From Planctomycetaceae bacterium (lineage in GTDB: Bacteria > Planctomycetota > Planctomycetia > Planctomycetales > Planctomycetaceae), in the NCBI GenBank assembly GCA_027489895.1, contig JAIXZD010000209.1:1-41384 (forward strand): a stretch of 41,384 nt of DNA, in the 5' to 3' direction. The notes beneath the pieces were generated by a model. It was not told the origin of the DNA, did not search any database, and saw nothing but the letters and a program-made list of their open reading frames with translations. The position numbers were made by a program, and so were the translations under genes. Every line of letters begins with the position of its first letter. The first letter of the stretch is position 1. Of this stretch, positions 8,044-16,138 are shown one piece after another.

Positions 8044-9261
8044 GTGCGACGTCTGAATCGCCATCATCGCCTGCCCCACCGCCGCGGATCGATTGTTCCG
8101 CTGGTCGCATTTGCGCTGGTCGCGGTTCTCGGTGCGCTGGCCCTCGTGGTTGATCGCCTGTGGATCGACGCGGCCCGCGTCGAACTGCGCCGCGCCGCCG
8201 AATCGGCCGCCCTCGCCGGTGCTCGGGCGTTGGCAGATGACGATCGCCTCAAGACCACGGTCACCCCCGAGGAACTCGCCGAAGCCGCCGCCTGGTCCGC
8301 CGTGATGATGGCCCGCACGAATCGCGTGGCCGGTCGCCCGCTCGAGCTGTCGTTCGAAGAAGATGTCGCGGTCGGCCAGTACGCCACCAGCGAAACCACG
8401 GGCGAAACGCGATTTCTTACCGAAACCGCCGACCCGCGCACCGTTGTCGTCCGCCCCATGCTGCTGCGGAGCCGGAACAATCCGGTCGCACTCCTGGTGA
8501 CCGCCCTCCACGGCCCCACCGTGGCCGAACTCTCCTTCCGGGTGGAAGCTTCTGTTGACAATCGGGTTTACGGAGTGCGTCCGCTGCTGGACACACGCGT
8601 CCCCGTGCTGCCCATCGCAATTCTTCGCCGCGAGACCACCAATGAGCGGCGCCCCAATTGGCAAACGGACATCGTCCAACGCGGCGGCGGAGACCGCGCG
8701 GGGTACGACTTGGGCACACGCCTGCCCACCACCGAAGCCGACGGAATCCCCGAAATCGAACTCCGGCCCCAACCAGGCGACATGAATGGCCCCGACACCA
8801 GTCGCGGCGACAAGGCAAACGTTGCAATCGTTAACTTCGGCAGCAATCTTTCCTCGGAACAGGTTGTTGATCAGATCCAGAACGGACTCTCGACCGTTCA
8901 CCTCGACGAGGTCGGCGGCTGGCTGATCCCCGACATCACGCCCGTCACCACGCGAGCACGGTTTCGCCTTTCGGCCACGGAACTCGACGCCCTCACCAAA
9001 CTCCAGTCGCAGGCACGCCTCGTGCTGCTTTACACCGAACTCAGTTCGGGGCAAACCAGTGACGGTCCGCGCGTGCGTTGCGATGGCCTCGTTGCGGGGC
9101 GATTCCTCAAAACAACCACTGATCCTTCGGGCCAGCCGTCCCGTCTCATTTTTCAACCCAGTGTCGTCGCGACGCGAACCGCCCTCGTGGCGGACGAAGC
9201 CCATCCCGTCGTCAACCCGAATCCTCACCTGTATCACCTGAGCCTCACCGCCCCGAGGTAA
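8044..9261 (+). CDS. TadE/TadG-like pilus assembly protein
   Basis: A 405-residue protein whose N-terminus (RRGSIVPLVAFALVAVLGALALVVDRLWIDAARVELRRAAESAALAGARAL) is typical of TadE/TadG-like proteins: a basic start, one membrane helix, then an amphipathic helix rich in Ala and Arg. The remaining part is expected outside the cytoplasmic membrane and has no domain I recognise. TadG-like proteins belong to the Tad (tight adherence) pilus machinery as pseudopilins or assembly factors. The start is a GTG with GAGG about 11 nt upstream. Its stop codon is 4 nt before the CpaF start; the Shine-Dalgarno GAGG of CpaF overlaps the end of this gene. Confidence 0.75.
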   Translation: MRRLNRHHRLPHRRGSIVPLVAFALVAVLGALALVVDRLWIDAARVELRRAAESAALAGARALADDDRLKTTVTPEELAEAAAWSAVMMARTNRVAGRPLELSFEEDVAVGQYATSETTGETRFLTETADPRTVVVRPMLLRSRNNPVALLVTALHGPTVAELSFRVEASVDNRVYGVRPLLDTRVPVLPIAILRRETTNERRPNWQTDIVQRGGGDRAGYDLGTRLPTTEADGIPEIELRPQPGDMNGPDTSRGDKANVAIVNFGSNLSSEQVVDQIQNGLSTVHLDEVGGWLIPDITPVTTRARFRLSATELDALTKLQSQARLVLLYTELSSGQTSDGPRVRCDGLVAGRFLKTTTDPSGQPSRLIFQPSVVATRTALVADEAHPVVNPNPHLYHLSLTAPR

Positions 9262-9265
9262 GTCC

Positions 9266-10588
9266 ATGATCGCTGAACTCCCCGCTTCCCGGCTGCCGGT
9301 CGATGCCCGCCAGTCGTTCCAGGAGCTGAAGACGCGGTTGCACCGGCAACTGGTCGATGCGATCGACCTGTCCAAGGCCGGGGAACTGCCCGAGGACCAG
9401 TTGCGCAACCAGCTCCAGTCGCTGGCCTCCCACATCTGCTCCATTCAGCAGCTCAACCTGTCGACCACCGATCGCGAGATCATGGTCCAGGAGATCATGA
9501 ATGAGATCTACGGGTTCGGTCCGCTCCAGGCGCTGATGGACGATCCCGAGATCAGCGACGTTCTCGTGAACGGCTCGCAGAATGTCTACATCGAGCGGTC
9601 GGGTCTGCTGATGCCGACCGACGTGCGGTTCGCCAACGACCAGCACCTGCTCGAGTTTATCCAGCGACTCGTGGGCCGGGCCGGGCGCCGGATCGACGAA
9701 GTCTCTCCCATGGTCGACTGCAAGCTGCCCGATGGATCGCGTCTCAACGCCGTGATCCCACCGCTGGCGCTGCGCGGGCCAACGCTCTCCATTCGCCGAT
9801 TCAAAACCAAGGCCTTTCTGTTCGAAGACATGGTCCGGATCGGCAGCCTCGCCCCTCAGATGGCGGACTTCCTCAAGGCCTGCGTCAAGGCCCGGATGAA
9901 CATCCTCATCAGCGGCGGGACCGGGGCCGGTAAGACGACGATGCTCAATAACATGAGCCGGTTCATCTCGCACACCGAGCGGATTATCACGATCGAACAG
10001 ACGGCCGAACTGCAACTCCAGCAGCCTGACGTCGTCGCGCTCGAAATGCGGCCCGCCAACGTCGAAGGCAAAGGCCAGGTCGACCAGCGCGATCTGCTGC
10101 GAAACAGCCTGCGAATGCGCCCCGACCGCATCATCGTGGGTGAGGCTCGCGGCGGCGAAGTGTTCGAGCTTCTGCAGGCAATGAACACCGGCCACGACGG
10201 GTCGATGAGCACCGTCCACGCCAACGACACCCGCGAAGCCCTCAGCCGCGTCGAGGTGATGATCGCCCTCTCGGGCATCGATCTGCCTGTCGCCGTCTCC
10301 CGACAGTACATCGCCTCGGCCGTCCAGATTCTCGTGCACATCGCCCGCCTCGGTTCGGGGGAACGCAAGGTGACACGCGTCTCCGAGCTGACCGGCTGCG
10401 AAGACGGCGTCTACCAGCTCGAAGACGTGTTCGTCTACCGCCAGACCGGGGGAGACCTGCAAGGCAAGTCGCAGGGCACCTTCTACTCGACCGGGTATGT
10501 CCCCATGGCGCTGCAGAGAATCGAATCGCTCGGCATTCCGCTCGCGGCTGACCTGTTCACGCCCCGCGAACTGCGGGGCAACCTGTAG
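9266..10588 (+). CDS. cpaF: CpaF/TadA-family pilus assembly ATPase
   Basis: A 440-residue hexameric secretion ATPase that powers Tad pilus assembly at the cytoplasmic face. The N-terminal domain contains [22 protein letters not shown] and [26 protein letters not shown], both hallmarks of CpaF. Walker A is GGTGAGKT (217-224), the Asp box is around [12 protein letters not shown], Walker B is [11 protein letters not shown] and the His box is [15 protein letters not shown]. Start ATG 9266 has GAGG 7 nt upstream. It is followed by tadB and tadC genes, the usual order. There is no nearby TadZ/CpaE localisation ATPase. Confidence 0.95.
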   Translation: MIAELPASRLPVDARQSFQELKTRLHRQLVDAIDLSKAGELPEDQLRNQLQSLASHICSIQQLNLSTTDREIMVQEIMNEIYGFGPLQALMDDPEISDVLVNGSQNVYIERSGLLMPTDVRFANDQHLLEFIQRLVGRAGRRIDEVSPMVDCKLPDGSRLNAVIPPLALRGPTLSIRRFKTKAFLFEDMVRIGSLAPQMADFLKACVKARMNILISGGTGAGKTTMLNNMSRFISHTERIITIEQTAELQLQQPDVVALEMRPANVEGKGQVDQRDLLRNSLRMRPDRIIVGEARGGEVFELLQAMNTGHDGSMSTVHANDTREALSRVEVMIALSGIDLPVAVSRQYIASAVQILVHIARLGSGERKVTRVSELTGCEDGVYQLEDVFVYRQTGGDLQGKSQGTFYSTGYVPMALQRIESLGIPLAADLFTPRELRGNL

Positions 10589-10788
10589 TCCCTGGGAAGT
10601 TATCCGGGTGAAGCATTTGCCATGAAGTAGCTGACGTGAAGTGAGATCGTGTGAAACAAGCGGTGTGAGGCAGTTGATCAGGGGAGACCAGACTCCCCCC
10701 GCGACTGTCTCTCCCAGACTGAGTGCAAACAACGTCAGACCCAGAAATCGCCGTTCCGATGCGGGGCGGTCTGTTTGAGGCCGGCATT

Positions 10789-11649
10789 ATGGCGACCGAA
10801 CTTCCCACGCTGAGGATCGAACCGAGATCGGACTACGCGGGCATTCTGCGCGACGATCAGGGGTTTGGCACGGGGGCGGGTACGACCGCGGAAGACCGCG
10901 TCAACAACGGGTTTGACCAGTTGATGGTTCAATCCGGGATGCGGCTCGACCCGGCCGTGTTCCTGCTCCTGATGCTGCTTTCCGGCGTCGCCCTCGGCGG
11001 AATCCTGTTCGTCTGGCAGGAAGACTTCCTGATCACGGCGATCGGCATCGCTCTCGGATTCATGGTCCCGCTCGCCGTCGCCTACGCGCTGCGGGCCCGC
11101 CGGCAGCAAAAACTGCTGACCCAGATGCCCGACATGGTCGACGAACTGGCCCGTGCGGCCCGCACCGGGCGCAGCATCGAACAGTGTCTGACGATGGTTG
11201 CCCACGACACACCGCTGCCGCTCCGCGAAGAGATGGCCCTGGTCACCTCCCGCCTGGCCCTGGGCTCCAGCCTCAAGCATGCCCTCTCGGGGATTCCCGA
11301 GCGGACGGGGCTGGTCAGCATGAAGATCCTCGCGATGGCCCTCACCGTTCATCAGCAGACCGGGGGCGACATCACCTCGGTCCTCGATCGGCTGTCGCGC
11401 ACCATGCGCGAGCGGATGCAGTACCTCGGCCGACTCCGCGCCGCCACGGCCGCCAGCCGCGCCACCGCGATCCTCATGCTCGTGCTGCCGCCTGGCATCC
11501 TCGCGTTCTTCCTCGTCCGTGACCCCGACTATCTCACCCGGCTGTTCAGCTCTGGCTGGGGCCGCGTGATCACGATCACCGCGATCATCCTCGACTTCAT
11601 CGGCGTCATCTGGACGTTGCGAATCCTCAAGACCAGCCAGAAGACTTAA
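10789..11649 (+). CDS. tadB: TadB-like platform protein (T2SSF domain)
   Basis: An inner-membrane protein of about 286 residues. Two hydrophobic segments near residues 50-100 precede the cytoplasmic T2SSF (GspF-like) domain MPDMVDELARAARTGRSIEQCL...MKILAMALTVHQQTGGDITSVLDRLSRTMRERMQ, and two more membrane segments close the protein. TadB pairs with TadC to form the platform on which CpaF acts. The frame is open from a GTG at 10723, but ATG 10789 has GAGG 8 nt upstream (10777-10780) and is preferred. Gap to the CpaF stop is about 200 nt, larger than usual in a Tad operon. Confidence 0.9.
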   Translation: MATELPTLRIEPRSDYAGILRDDQGFGTGAGTTAEDRVNNGFDQLMVQSGMRLDPAVFLLLMLLSGVALGGILFVWQEDFLITAIGIALGFMVPLAVAYALRARRQQKLLTQMPDMVDELARAARTGRSIEQCLTMVAHDTPLPLREEMALVTSRLALGSSLKHALSGIPERTGLVSMKILAMALTVHQQTGGDITSVLDRLSRTMRERMQYLGRLRAATAASRATAILMLVLPPGILAFFLVRDPDYLTRLFSSGWGRVITITAIILDFIGVIWTLRILKTSQKT

Positions 11650-11754
11650 GTCACGCCGCAATCCTCGTTGTTGCCCCATGGCCAGCGAGTCCAGTTGCCA
11701 GCGTGACCTGTTGCCCCGAACTTCGCCGTCGTTTCGATCCGTGAGCAGATTGCC

Positions 11755-13089
11755 ATGACCCGTCTGCAAGTCCTGTGGTTGTTTTACGGTCTCGCGGGGA
11801 TCGCCGTCGTCTATCTGCTCGTGCGGATGGCGCGGCGACCGAAGTCCGACGACGATTCCCCCGACAGTTACCGTCGCCCGGAAGCCGCCCGCGAGTTTCC
11901 CCCGGTCGTCGAACGGCCGATCGTTCGCGCCGTTCCCCAGCCCGCCGCCCCGCGCCCCGAACCCGTTCGCCCCGATCCGGTAACGCCTTTCGCCGCGAAC
12001 AGCCCGGCCCCGGGCTGGGGTTACCAAGTCCAGCCACCCCCGCTGCCAACCGCCGTCCCCGTGGCGATCTCCTCCACCGCCTCCGTCCATGCCACGGAGA
12101 TCACTGGGAAGATTGAAGGCGGCGTCTACCGGACCCAGGCGTCGGCCGCAACCGCGACCCCCGCGCTCTATTCGGGCATCGGAAAGAAAGTCGAACTGAG
12201 GCCCTCGCCCGTCGACGGTATCGACCCCGAAACCTTCGCCCTCCCCGGTGACGAGAACTTCTCGTATGGCCGGGTCACGCCCATGCTGTCGTCGCTGCTC
12301 CCCGACTCCACCGAGCGGCATCGGCAGACGGTGAAAGAGTTGCAGGAGGCCGGTTACTACGAGCGGAACGCGGTCACGAACTTCCGCGCGACGCGCTACC
12401 TGCTGATTGTGCTTCCGCTGATGCTCCTCGGGTTGATGCTGCTGTTCGTGCCGCCCCGGTTTGAACTCTACATCCTCGGCTCGATGCTGCTGATTCCCCT
12501 GTTGGGCTGGGCCTTGCCCCGCCTGGTCCTCAAGAGCCAGGCCAAGGAACGCATGTTCCAGATCGAGCGGGCCATGCCCGACATGCTCGACATGCTCTCG
12601 ATGTGCGTTAGCCAGGGCATGACCCTTCCCTCCGCTCTGTCACGCGTCACCCAGGAAATGGAAGACGTCCACCCTGCTCTGCATAAAGAACTGCAGATCG
12701 TCTCCGAGCAGACGCGCATCGGCGGCCTCGCCCCGGCCCTCAACAACTTCTCCAACCGGGTCTCGATCCCCGAAGTCCAGTCGTTCACCGCACTGCTGAC
12801 CCAGACCGAGAAGATGGGAACCAGCGTGTCGGCCGCCCTCTCCGACTACTCGGACAACATGCGGTCCAGCCTGAAACAGCGCGCCGATGAAAAGGGGAAC
12901 CAGGCGGCGTTCAAACTCCTCTTCCCGACCGTGCTCTGCCTGATGCCCGCCGTCTACATGTTCCTGCTGGGCCCCTCGATTCTCGAACTGGCCGAGTTCG
13001 CCGGTCGCGACAACTCGACCCTCCGCGAAGCCAACGTCCTCATCCGGCAGACCGGCTCCAGCAACAACTTCGACCCCCGTGGCCGGTAG
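11755..13089 (+). CDS. tadC: TadC-like platform protein with a long proline-rich N-terminal region
   Basis: A 444-residue protein. The first helix (LQVLWLFYGLAGIAVVYLLVRM, residues 4-25) is followed by about 130 residues rich in Pro, Ala and Val, then by the standard TadC part: a tandem of hydrophobic segments (about 205-255) and the T2SSF domain MPDMLDMLSMCVSQGMTLPSALSRVTQEMEDVHPALHKEL...LTQTEKMGTSVSAALSDYSDNMR, with a last membrane helix LLFPTVLCLMPAVYMFLLGPSIL. TadC proteins are usually about 300 residues, so the linker is an insertion between helix 1 and the body. It should act with TadB and CpaF. Confidence 0.88.
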   Translation: MTRLQVLWLFYGLAGIAVVYLLVRMARRPKSDDDSPDSYRRPEAAREFPPVVERPIVRAVPQPAAPRPEPVRPDPVTPFAANSPAPGWGYQVQPPPLPTAVPVAISSTASVHATEITGKIEGGVYRTQASAATATPALYSGIGKKVELRPSPVDGIDPETFALPGDENFSYGRVTPMLSSLLPDSTERHRQTVKELQEAGYYERNAVTNFRATRYLLIVLPLMLLGLMLLFVPPRFELYILGSMLLIPLLGWALPRLVLKSQAKERMFQIERAMPDMLDMLSMCVSQGMTLPSALSRVTQEMEDVHPALHKELQIVSEQTRIGGLAPALNNFSNRVSIPEVQSFTALLTQTEKMGTSVSAALSDYSDNMRSSLKQRADEKGNQAAFKLLFPTVLCLMPAVYMFLLGPSILELAEFAGRDNSTLREANVLIRQTGSSNNFDPRGR

Positions 13090-13121
13090 AGCGTTTAAAG
13101 CGACACCGCACGTAAAGGTAG

Positions 13122-13138
13122 GGTGGGCACTGCCCACC
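13122..13138. terminator. Palindrome after tadC
   Basis: GGTGGGCACTGCCCACC is a perfect palindrome around a central C, starting 33 nt after the tadC stop. It can form a GGTGGG/CCCACC stem. No T-run follows. It may end the Tad transcript or be a dispersed palindromic repeat. Confidence 0.4.
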
Positions 13139-13230
13139 AATGCTCACCAGCGCACCCCCTCCAAACCGCTCTCCCCCGGCTTCAACACAGGCCACCAACC
13201 GGAACAGGTCGCGCTCACTCGACACACCCA

Positions 13231-13254
13231 CTTTTGCCTTTTGACTTTTGCCTT
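13231..13254 (+). repeat. Short tandem-like repeat (CTTTTGCC units)
   Basis: Three pyrimidine-rich units, TTTTGCC, TTTTGAC and TTTTGCC, follow one another in the gap before the methyltransferase gene. The function is unknown; it is recorded only because it stands out from the GC-rich surroundings. Confidence 0.4.
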
Positions 13255-13317
13255 GCTCCGCCCCCGGAGCCACCCCCTGGGTTGTGTGTGCTCATCCGGT
13301 GACTGACAATCACCGAC

Positions 13318-14532
13318 ATGACACCCACCGACTCCTCCACGCCCGTCGATGTCTCCGAAGCCGCTCTTCTCCAGCAGTTGGCCGACGACCACACCCTGCT
13401 CGACGACGTGAGCGCCTCGTCCGAGACCGAGTTCGCACTGCAGACGAGGCTCCGCAAGCTCTACCCGCCGGACCTCGTGCGGCTCGCCCTGTTGACAGCC
13501 GAACTGCGCCGCAAAGGTCGCACCAAGTTCGACCGCGCCGACCAGATGTGGTTCGACCGCGTCGGCCTCGAACAGGCAACCCCCGAGGCCGTCGCCCGAC
13601 ACAAAGCCGCCCGCTTCGCGCAGGTTCGAGCCGCGTCTGGCGAACCGGTAGTCGACCTTTGCTCGGGGATCGGCGGTGATACCCTTGCCCTCGCCAATAG
13701 CGGACCGGTCATATCCGTCGACCTCAACCCCGCCGCACTCTGGCGCAGCCAACGCAACGCCGCCGTTTATGCCGTCTCCCACCACGTTCAGAGTGAACAG
13801 TCCGACGCGATCGCCTGGTGGCAGACCCATCGCGAAACGACCGGCTTGTGGCACATCGACCCGGACCGCCGCGCGAAGGCCCCCAGCCGGGCCATGCGGG
13901 TCGAGGATTACGAGCCCGGTCTCGACTTCCTGCGGACGCTTATCGCCCAGTCGCAGGGCGGGGCCATCAAGCTCTCCCCCGCTTCAAACTTCACTGAAAA
14001 ATTTCCCGGCACCGAGATCGAGCTGATCAGCCTATCGGGAGAGGCCAAAGAGGCCACCGTCTGGTTTGGGACACTCCGCCGCGAAGGGCCCTATCGTGCC
14101 ACCGTCTTGCCCTCGGGCGAGACGATCGCCGGCCACCCGCTCGACTTCTCCGCGCCCCGAGCCCCCTTGGGAGCGATCCTCTACGACCCCGACCCCGCAG
14201 TTGTCCGGGCCGGGCTGGTCGACGCGGTCGCCGAACGTCTCGAACTGTCTCGTCTCGATGAGGCCGAGGAGTATCTCACGGGGGACGCGGTGATCACGTC
14301 GGGCTTCGTCACGGCCTTTCGAGTCCTCGCCGAACTGCCCAACAACGAACGGCAGCTGCGAAACTTCTTTCGCGAGCACCCGGCCGGCCAGGTCGAAATC
14401 AAATGCCGCCACATTCCCATCAAGGCGGAACTCGTCCGGAAGCAACTCCCCTTGGGCGATGGCCCCGCCCGCGTCGTGATCTTCGCCCGCCTCGAAGGCA
14501 AAGCCCGCGTCATCATCGCCGAAAGGCTGTAA
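13318..14532 (+). CDS. SAM-dependent methyltransferase with THUMP-like C-terminal domain
   Basis: A 404-residue class I methyltransferase. The SAM-binding motif I is VVDLCSGIGGDTLALA (about 111-126) followed by the acidic strand-2 end VISVDLNP. LWHIDPDRRAK (about 178-188) is where RNA/DNA N-methyltransferases keep their DPP[YR]-type catalytic motif. The C-terminal 70 residues (VEIKCRHIPIKAELVRKQLPLGDGPARVVIFARLEGKARVIIAERL) match the THUMP-like domain found in this family, suggesting an RNA substrate, but the target is not established. No clear Shine-Dalgarno sequence lies before the ATG. The next gene, a Nudix hydrolase, starts 183 nt later on the same strand. Confidence 0.82.
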   Translation: MTPTDSSTPVDVSEAALLQQLADDHTLLDDVSASSETEFALQTRLRKLYPPDLVRLALLTAELRRKGRTKFDRADQMWFDRVGLEQATPEAVARHKAARFAQVRAASGEPVVDLCSGIGGDTLALANSGPVISVDLNPAALWRSQRNAAVYAVSHHVQSEQSDAIAWWQTHRETTGLWHIDPDRRAKAPSRAMRVEDYEPGLDFLRTLIAQSQGGAIKLSPASNFTEKFPGTEIELISLSGEAKEATVWFGTLRREGPYRATVLPSGETIAGHPLDFSAPRAPLGAILYDPDPAVVRAGLVDAVAERLELSRLDEAEEYLTGDAVITSGFVTAFRVLAELPNNERQLRNFFREHPAGQVEIKCRHIPIKAELVRKQLPLGDGPARVVIFARLEGKARVIIAERL

Positions 14533-14595
14533 AGATCGCAGCGTTTCGATCTCCAGACCTCCCGCTTCCAGGAGAATACGAAAACTCATGGGTGG

Positions 14596-14616
14596 CCCGA
14601 CCACCTGGTGGTCGGG
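14596..14616. repeat. Perfect 21-bp palindrome
   Basis: CCCGACCACC-T-GGTGGTCGGG: two 10-bp arms around a single T, with outer GTGGC...GCCAC bases at 14592 and 14633 able to extend the pairing. It lies 63 nt after the methyltransferase stop and about 100 nt before the Nudix start, so it may act as a transcript-ending or stabilising hairpin. No T-run follows. Confidence 0.5.
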
Positions 14617-14715
14617 TCGCGCAGCGACACGAAGCCACACCTTCCACGCACAAACACAAAAACAGGCACATCTCTGGGCCAGACAATCGACCCCGGTTTC
14701 TTCAAAGCAAAAAAC

Positions 14716-15129
14716 ATGCCCTGGCCTGCCTACTGCTGCCTCATCCTCCGCACCGTCGACGGCCACTTCCTCCTCGAACGTCGTCCCGAACCAGAGCACC
14801 TCCGCATCGGCGGACTGACCTGCCTGGGCGGCGGCCGCGAACCCGGCGAGTCGCCCGAAGACTGCCTCCGCCGCGAACTCCGCGAAGAGGTCGCCTGGGT
14901 TCCCCCCTACTTCCAGCCCGCCCTCACCTTCACCGTGGCCGGCCAACTCGTTGCCTGGTTCTACACGGCCACCATTCCCCTGGGCCTCGACCTCTCCCAT
15001 CAGGAGCCAGGCCACTCCCTCGAACTCGTCCCGCCCGAAGCAGCCACCGGCCCCCGCATCAGCCGCTGGCACCGCGCCGTCCTCGACGCCTACCTCCAGG
15101 GCCAGTCGCAAGTCCACCTCGACGCCTGA
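14716..15129 (+). CDS. Nudix hydrolase
   Basis: A 137-residue Nudix-fold protein. The Nudix box runs from G39 to W61: GGREPGESPEDCLRRELREE, with the metal-binding RELREE glutamates present. The near-invariant Gly of the last REUxEExGU element is Ala60 here. Nudix enzymes hydrolyse nucleoside diphosphates linked to another group; the substrate is not predictable. The frame is open from 14608, but homology starts at ATG 14716 (MPWPAYCCLILRTVDGHFLLERR), which lacks a good ribosome-binding site. It lies in the same orientation as the methyltransferase upstream. Confidence 0.85.
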   Translation: MPWPAYCCLILRTVDGHFLLERRPEPEHLRIGGLTCLGGGREPGESPEDCLRRELREEVAWVPPYFQPALTFTVAGQLVAWFYTATIPLGLDLSHQEPGHSLELVPPEAATGPRISRWHRAVLDAYLQGQSQVHLDA

Positions 15130-15471
15130 CCAAAGTCACGTCGCCCCTGCGGCGCAGCCGCCCCAACCCTTTGCAAGCGATTTTTCGGAACTTTCCGAAT
15201 CGTTCGCGCGTCTAGTTCCCGTTGCGATTTCGCCACACCCGTCTCCGCGACATGTGGCGGGAACGCCACCGGTACGTGGACGTCCCCAACTCGGTGTTCG
15301 GGAATTTGTTCGGTGTTAACAGACCACAACACAACAGGTTGTGTCATTCAGGTCGCGAAGCAGCGGTTGGCCGGAAGTGACCGGCGCGGGACTTGCCTTA
15401 CATCAAGTTCCCGTCTCCCAGGTGTCGCTTTCTCCAGACCCGCACTCGTTCTCTCCAGAGGCTGCTCGAGC
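15130..15471. other. Gene-free region with inverted repeats
   Basis: No gene was recognised. It holds a hairpin GTGGCG-GGAA-CGCCAC (15254-15269), which could end the Nudix transcript, and the perfect palindrome at 15329-15344 upstream of the second STAS gene. Confidence 0.6.
15329..15344. promoter_or_regulatory. Palindromic candidate operator upstream of STAS gene 2
   Basis: ACACAACAGGTTGTGT is a 16-bp sequence with perfect 7-bp arms around AG, 127 nt before the STAS start at 15472. Its AT content is higher than its surroundings, as expected of a transcription-factor site. The binding protein is unknown. Confidence 0.45.
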
Positions 15472-15924
15472 ATGGCCGCGACCAAGAAATCCTTGCCCAT
15501 CAGTGATCGACATGGCTTCTCGGTCCTCGAACTCGGGGACATGGAGATTTGGGACGGGGCCGACCTCTCCCTCCTTCGCGAATGCCTCGTCCGCCTGATC
15601 CAGGGACGAAAGGCCCGCCGCGTCGGGGTCGACATGACGCACGTCAAGTACGTTCCCAGCGGCTTCTTCGGCATGCTGTTCGACTGGCACGACGCCGGCA
15701 TCGCGATCCGACTTTACTCCCCCCAGGAGAACGTCGAGCGGATGCTCTGGTTCAATCGCTTCTTCGAACCGCTCGGTGACGGAGCCTTCCAGCTCTGCCC
15801 GTCCCGCCACGAAACGCCCACCGAAGACGCGCCGCTCATCCCCGAGCCCGCCACCCCCGCCAGCGCCTGGGACCGCATCGCCAACGCTCACCCCGCCGCC
15901 GTCGTCTCCACCGTCCAAGGCTAA
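15472..15924 (+). CDS. Stand-alone STAS-like domain protein
   Basis: A 150-residue protein. Residues 10-105 fit the STAS fold: FSVLELGDMEIWDGADLSLLRECLVRLIQGRKARRVGVDMTHVKYVPSGFFGMLFDWHDAGIAIRLYSP. The PSG at the loop before helix 2 is where antagonist proteins keep the phosphorylated Ser (S64). A Pro-rich tail of about 30 residues follows. Planctomycetes carry many single STAS proteins, usually in partner-switch signalling, but no partner kinase is encoded nearby. The frame is open from 15313; ATG 15472 is chosen because the domain starts directly after it. It converges with the giant pseudopilin gene. Confidence 0.68.
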   Translation: MAATKKSLPISDRHGFSVLELGDMEIWDGADLSLLRECLVRLIQGRKARRVGVDMTHVKYVPSGFFGMLFDWHDAGIAIRLYSPQENVERMLWFNRFFEPLGDGAFQLCPSRHETPTEDAPLIPEPATPASAWDRIANAHPAAVVSTVQG

Positions 15925-15947
15925 GCGCCCAATCGTCGCCCCGAGCC

Positions 15948-15970
15948 GTAGCGGAAGCCGTGAGGCTTCC
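15948..15970 (+). repeat. Short dispersed repeat, family B, copy 2
   Basis: GTAGCGGAAG...GAGGCTTCC, the best-formed copy of the 23-bp family also seen at 18-40 (opposite strand) and 39454-39476. It lies in the gap between the convergent STAS and GspK-like genes and contains GGAAGC/GCTTCC-type self-complementarity. Confidence 0.55.
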
Positions 15971-16138
15971 CCAGCGCGGAACCACCAGACCGCTCCGTGC
16001 ATCCCAGCCGACGACGGAAGCTCAATCACCATCACAAGTCGCCGGAGGCGTCAGCGTCCGAAGCAACGCACCTCCGCCCCGACGACACTCACCGCGGCAG
16101 CCAATCAACACGCGGCCACGTCGTCACTCCGGAAACTC

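Noticed and set aside
8044-10732. Long minus-strand frames (7972-9444, 9245-10732) opposite the Tad genes
   Set aside because: Their sequences are His/Gly/Arg/Glu-rich with no recognisable domain, and they mirror the codons of the TadE/G-like and CpaF genes, as expected in GC-rich DNA.
13231-13254. CTTTTGCC units as a CRISPR or microsatellite array
   Set aside because: Only three imperfect units with no spacers; too short for an array.
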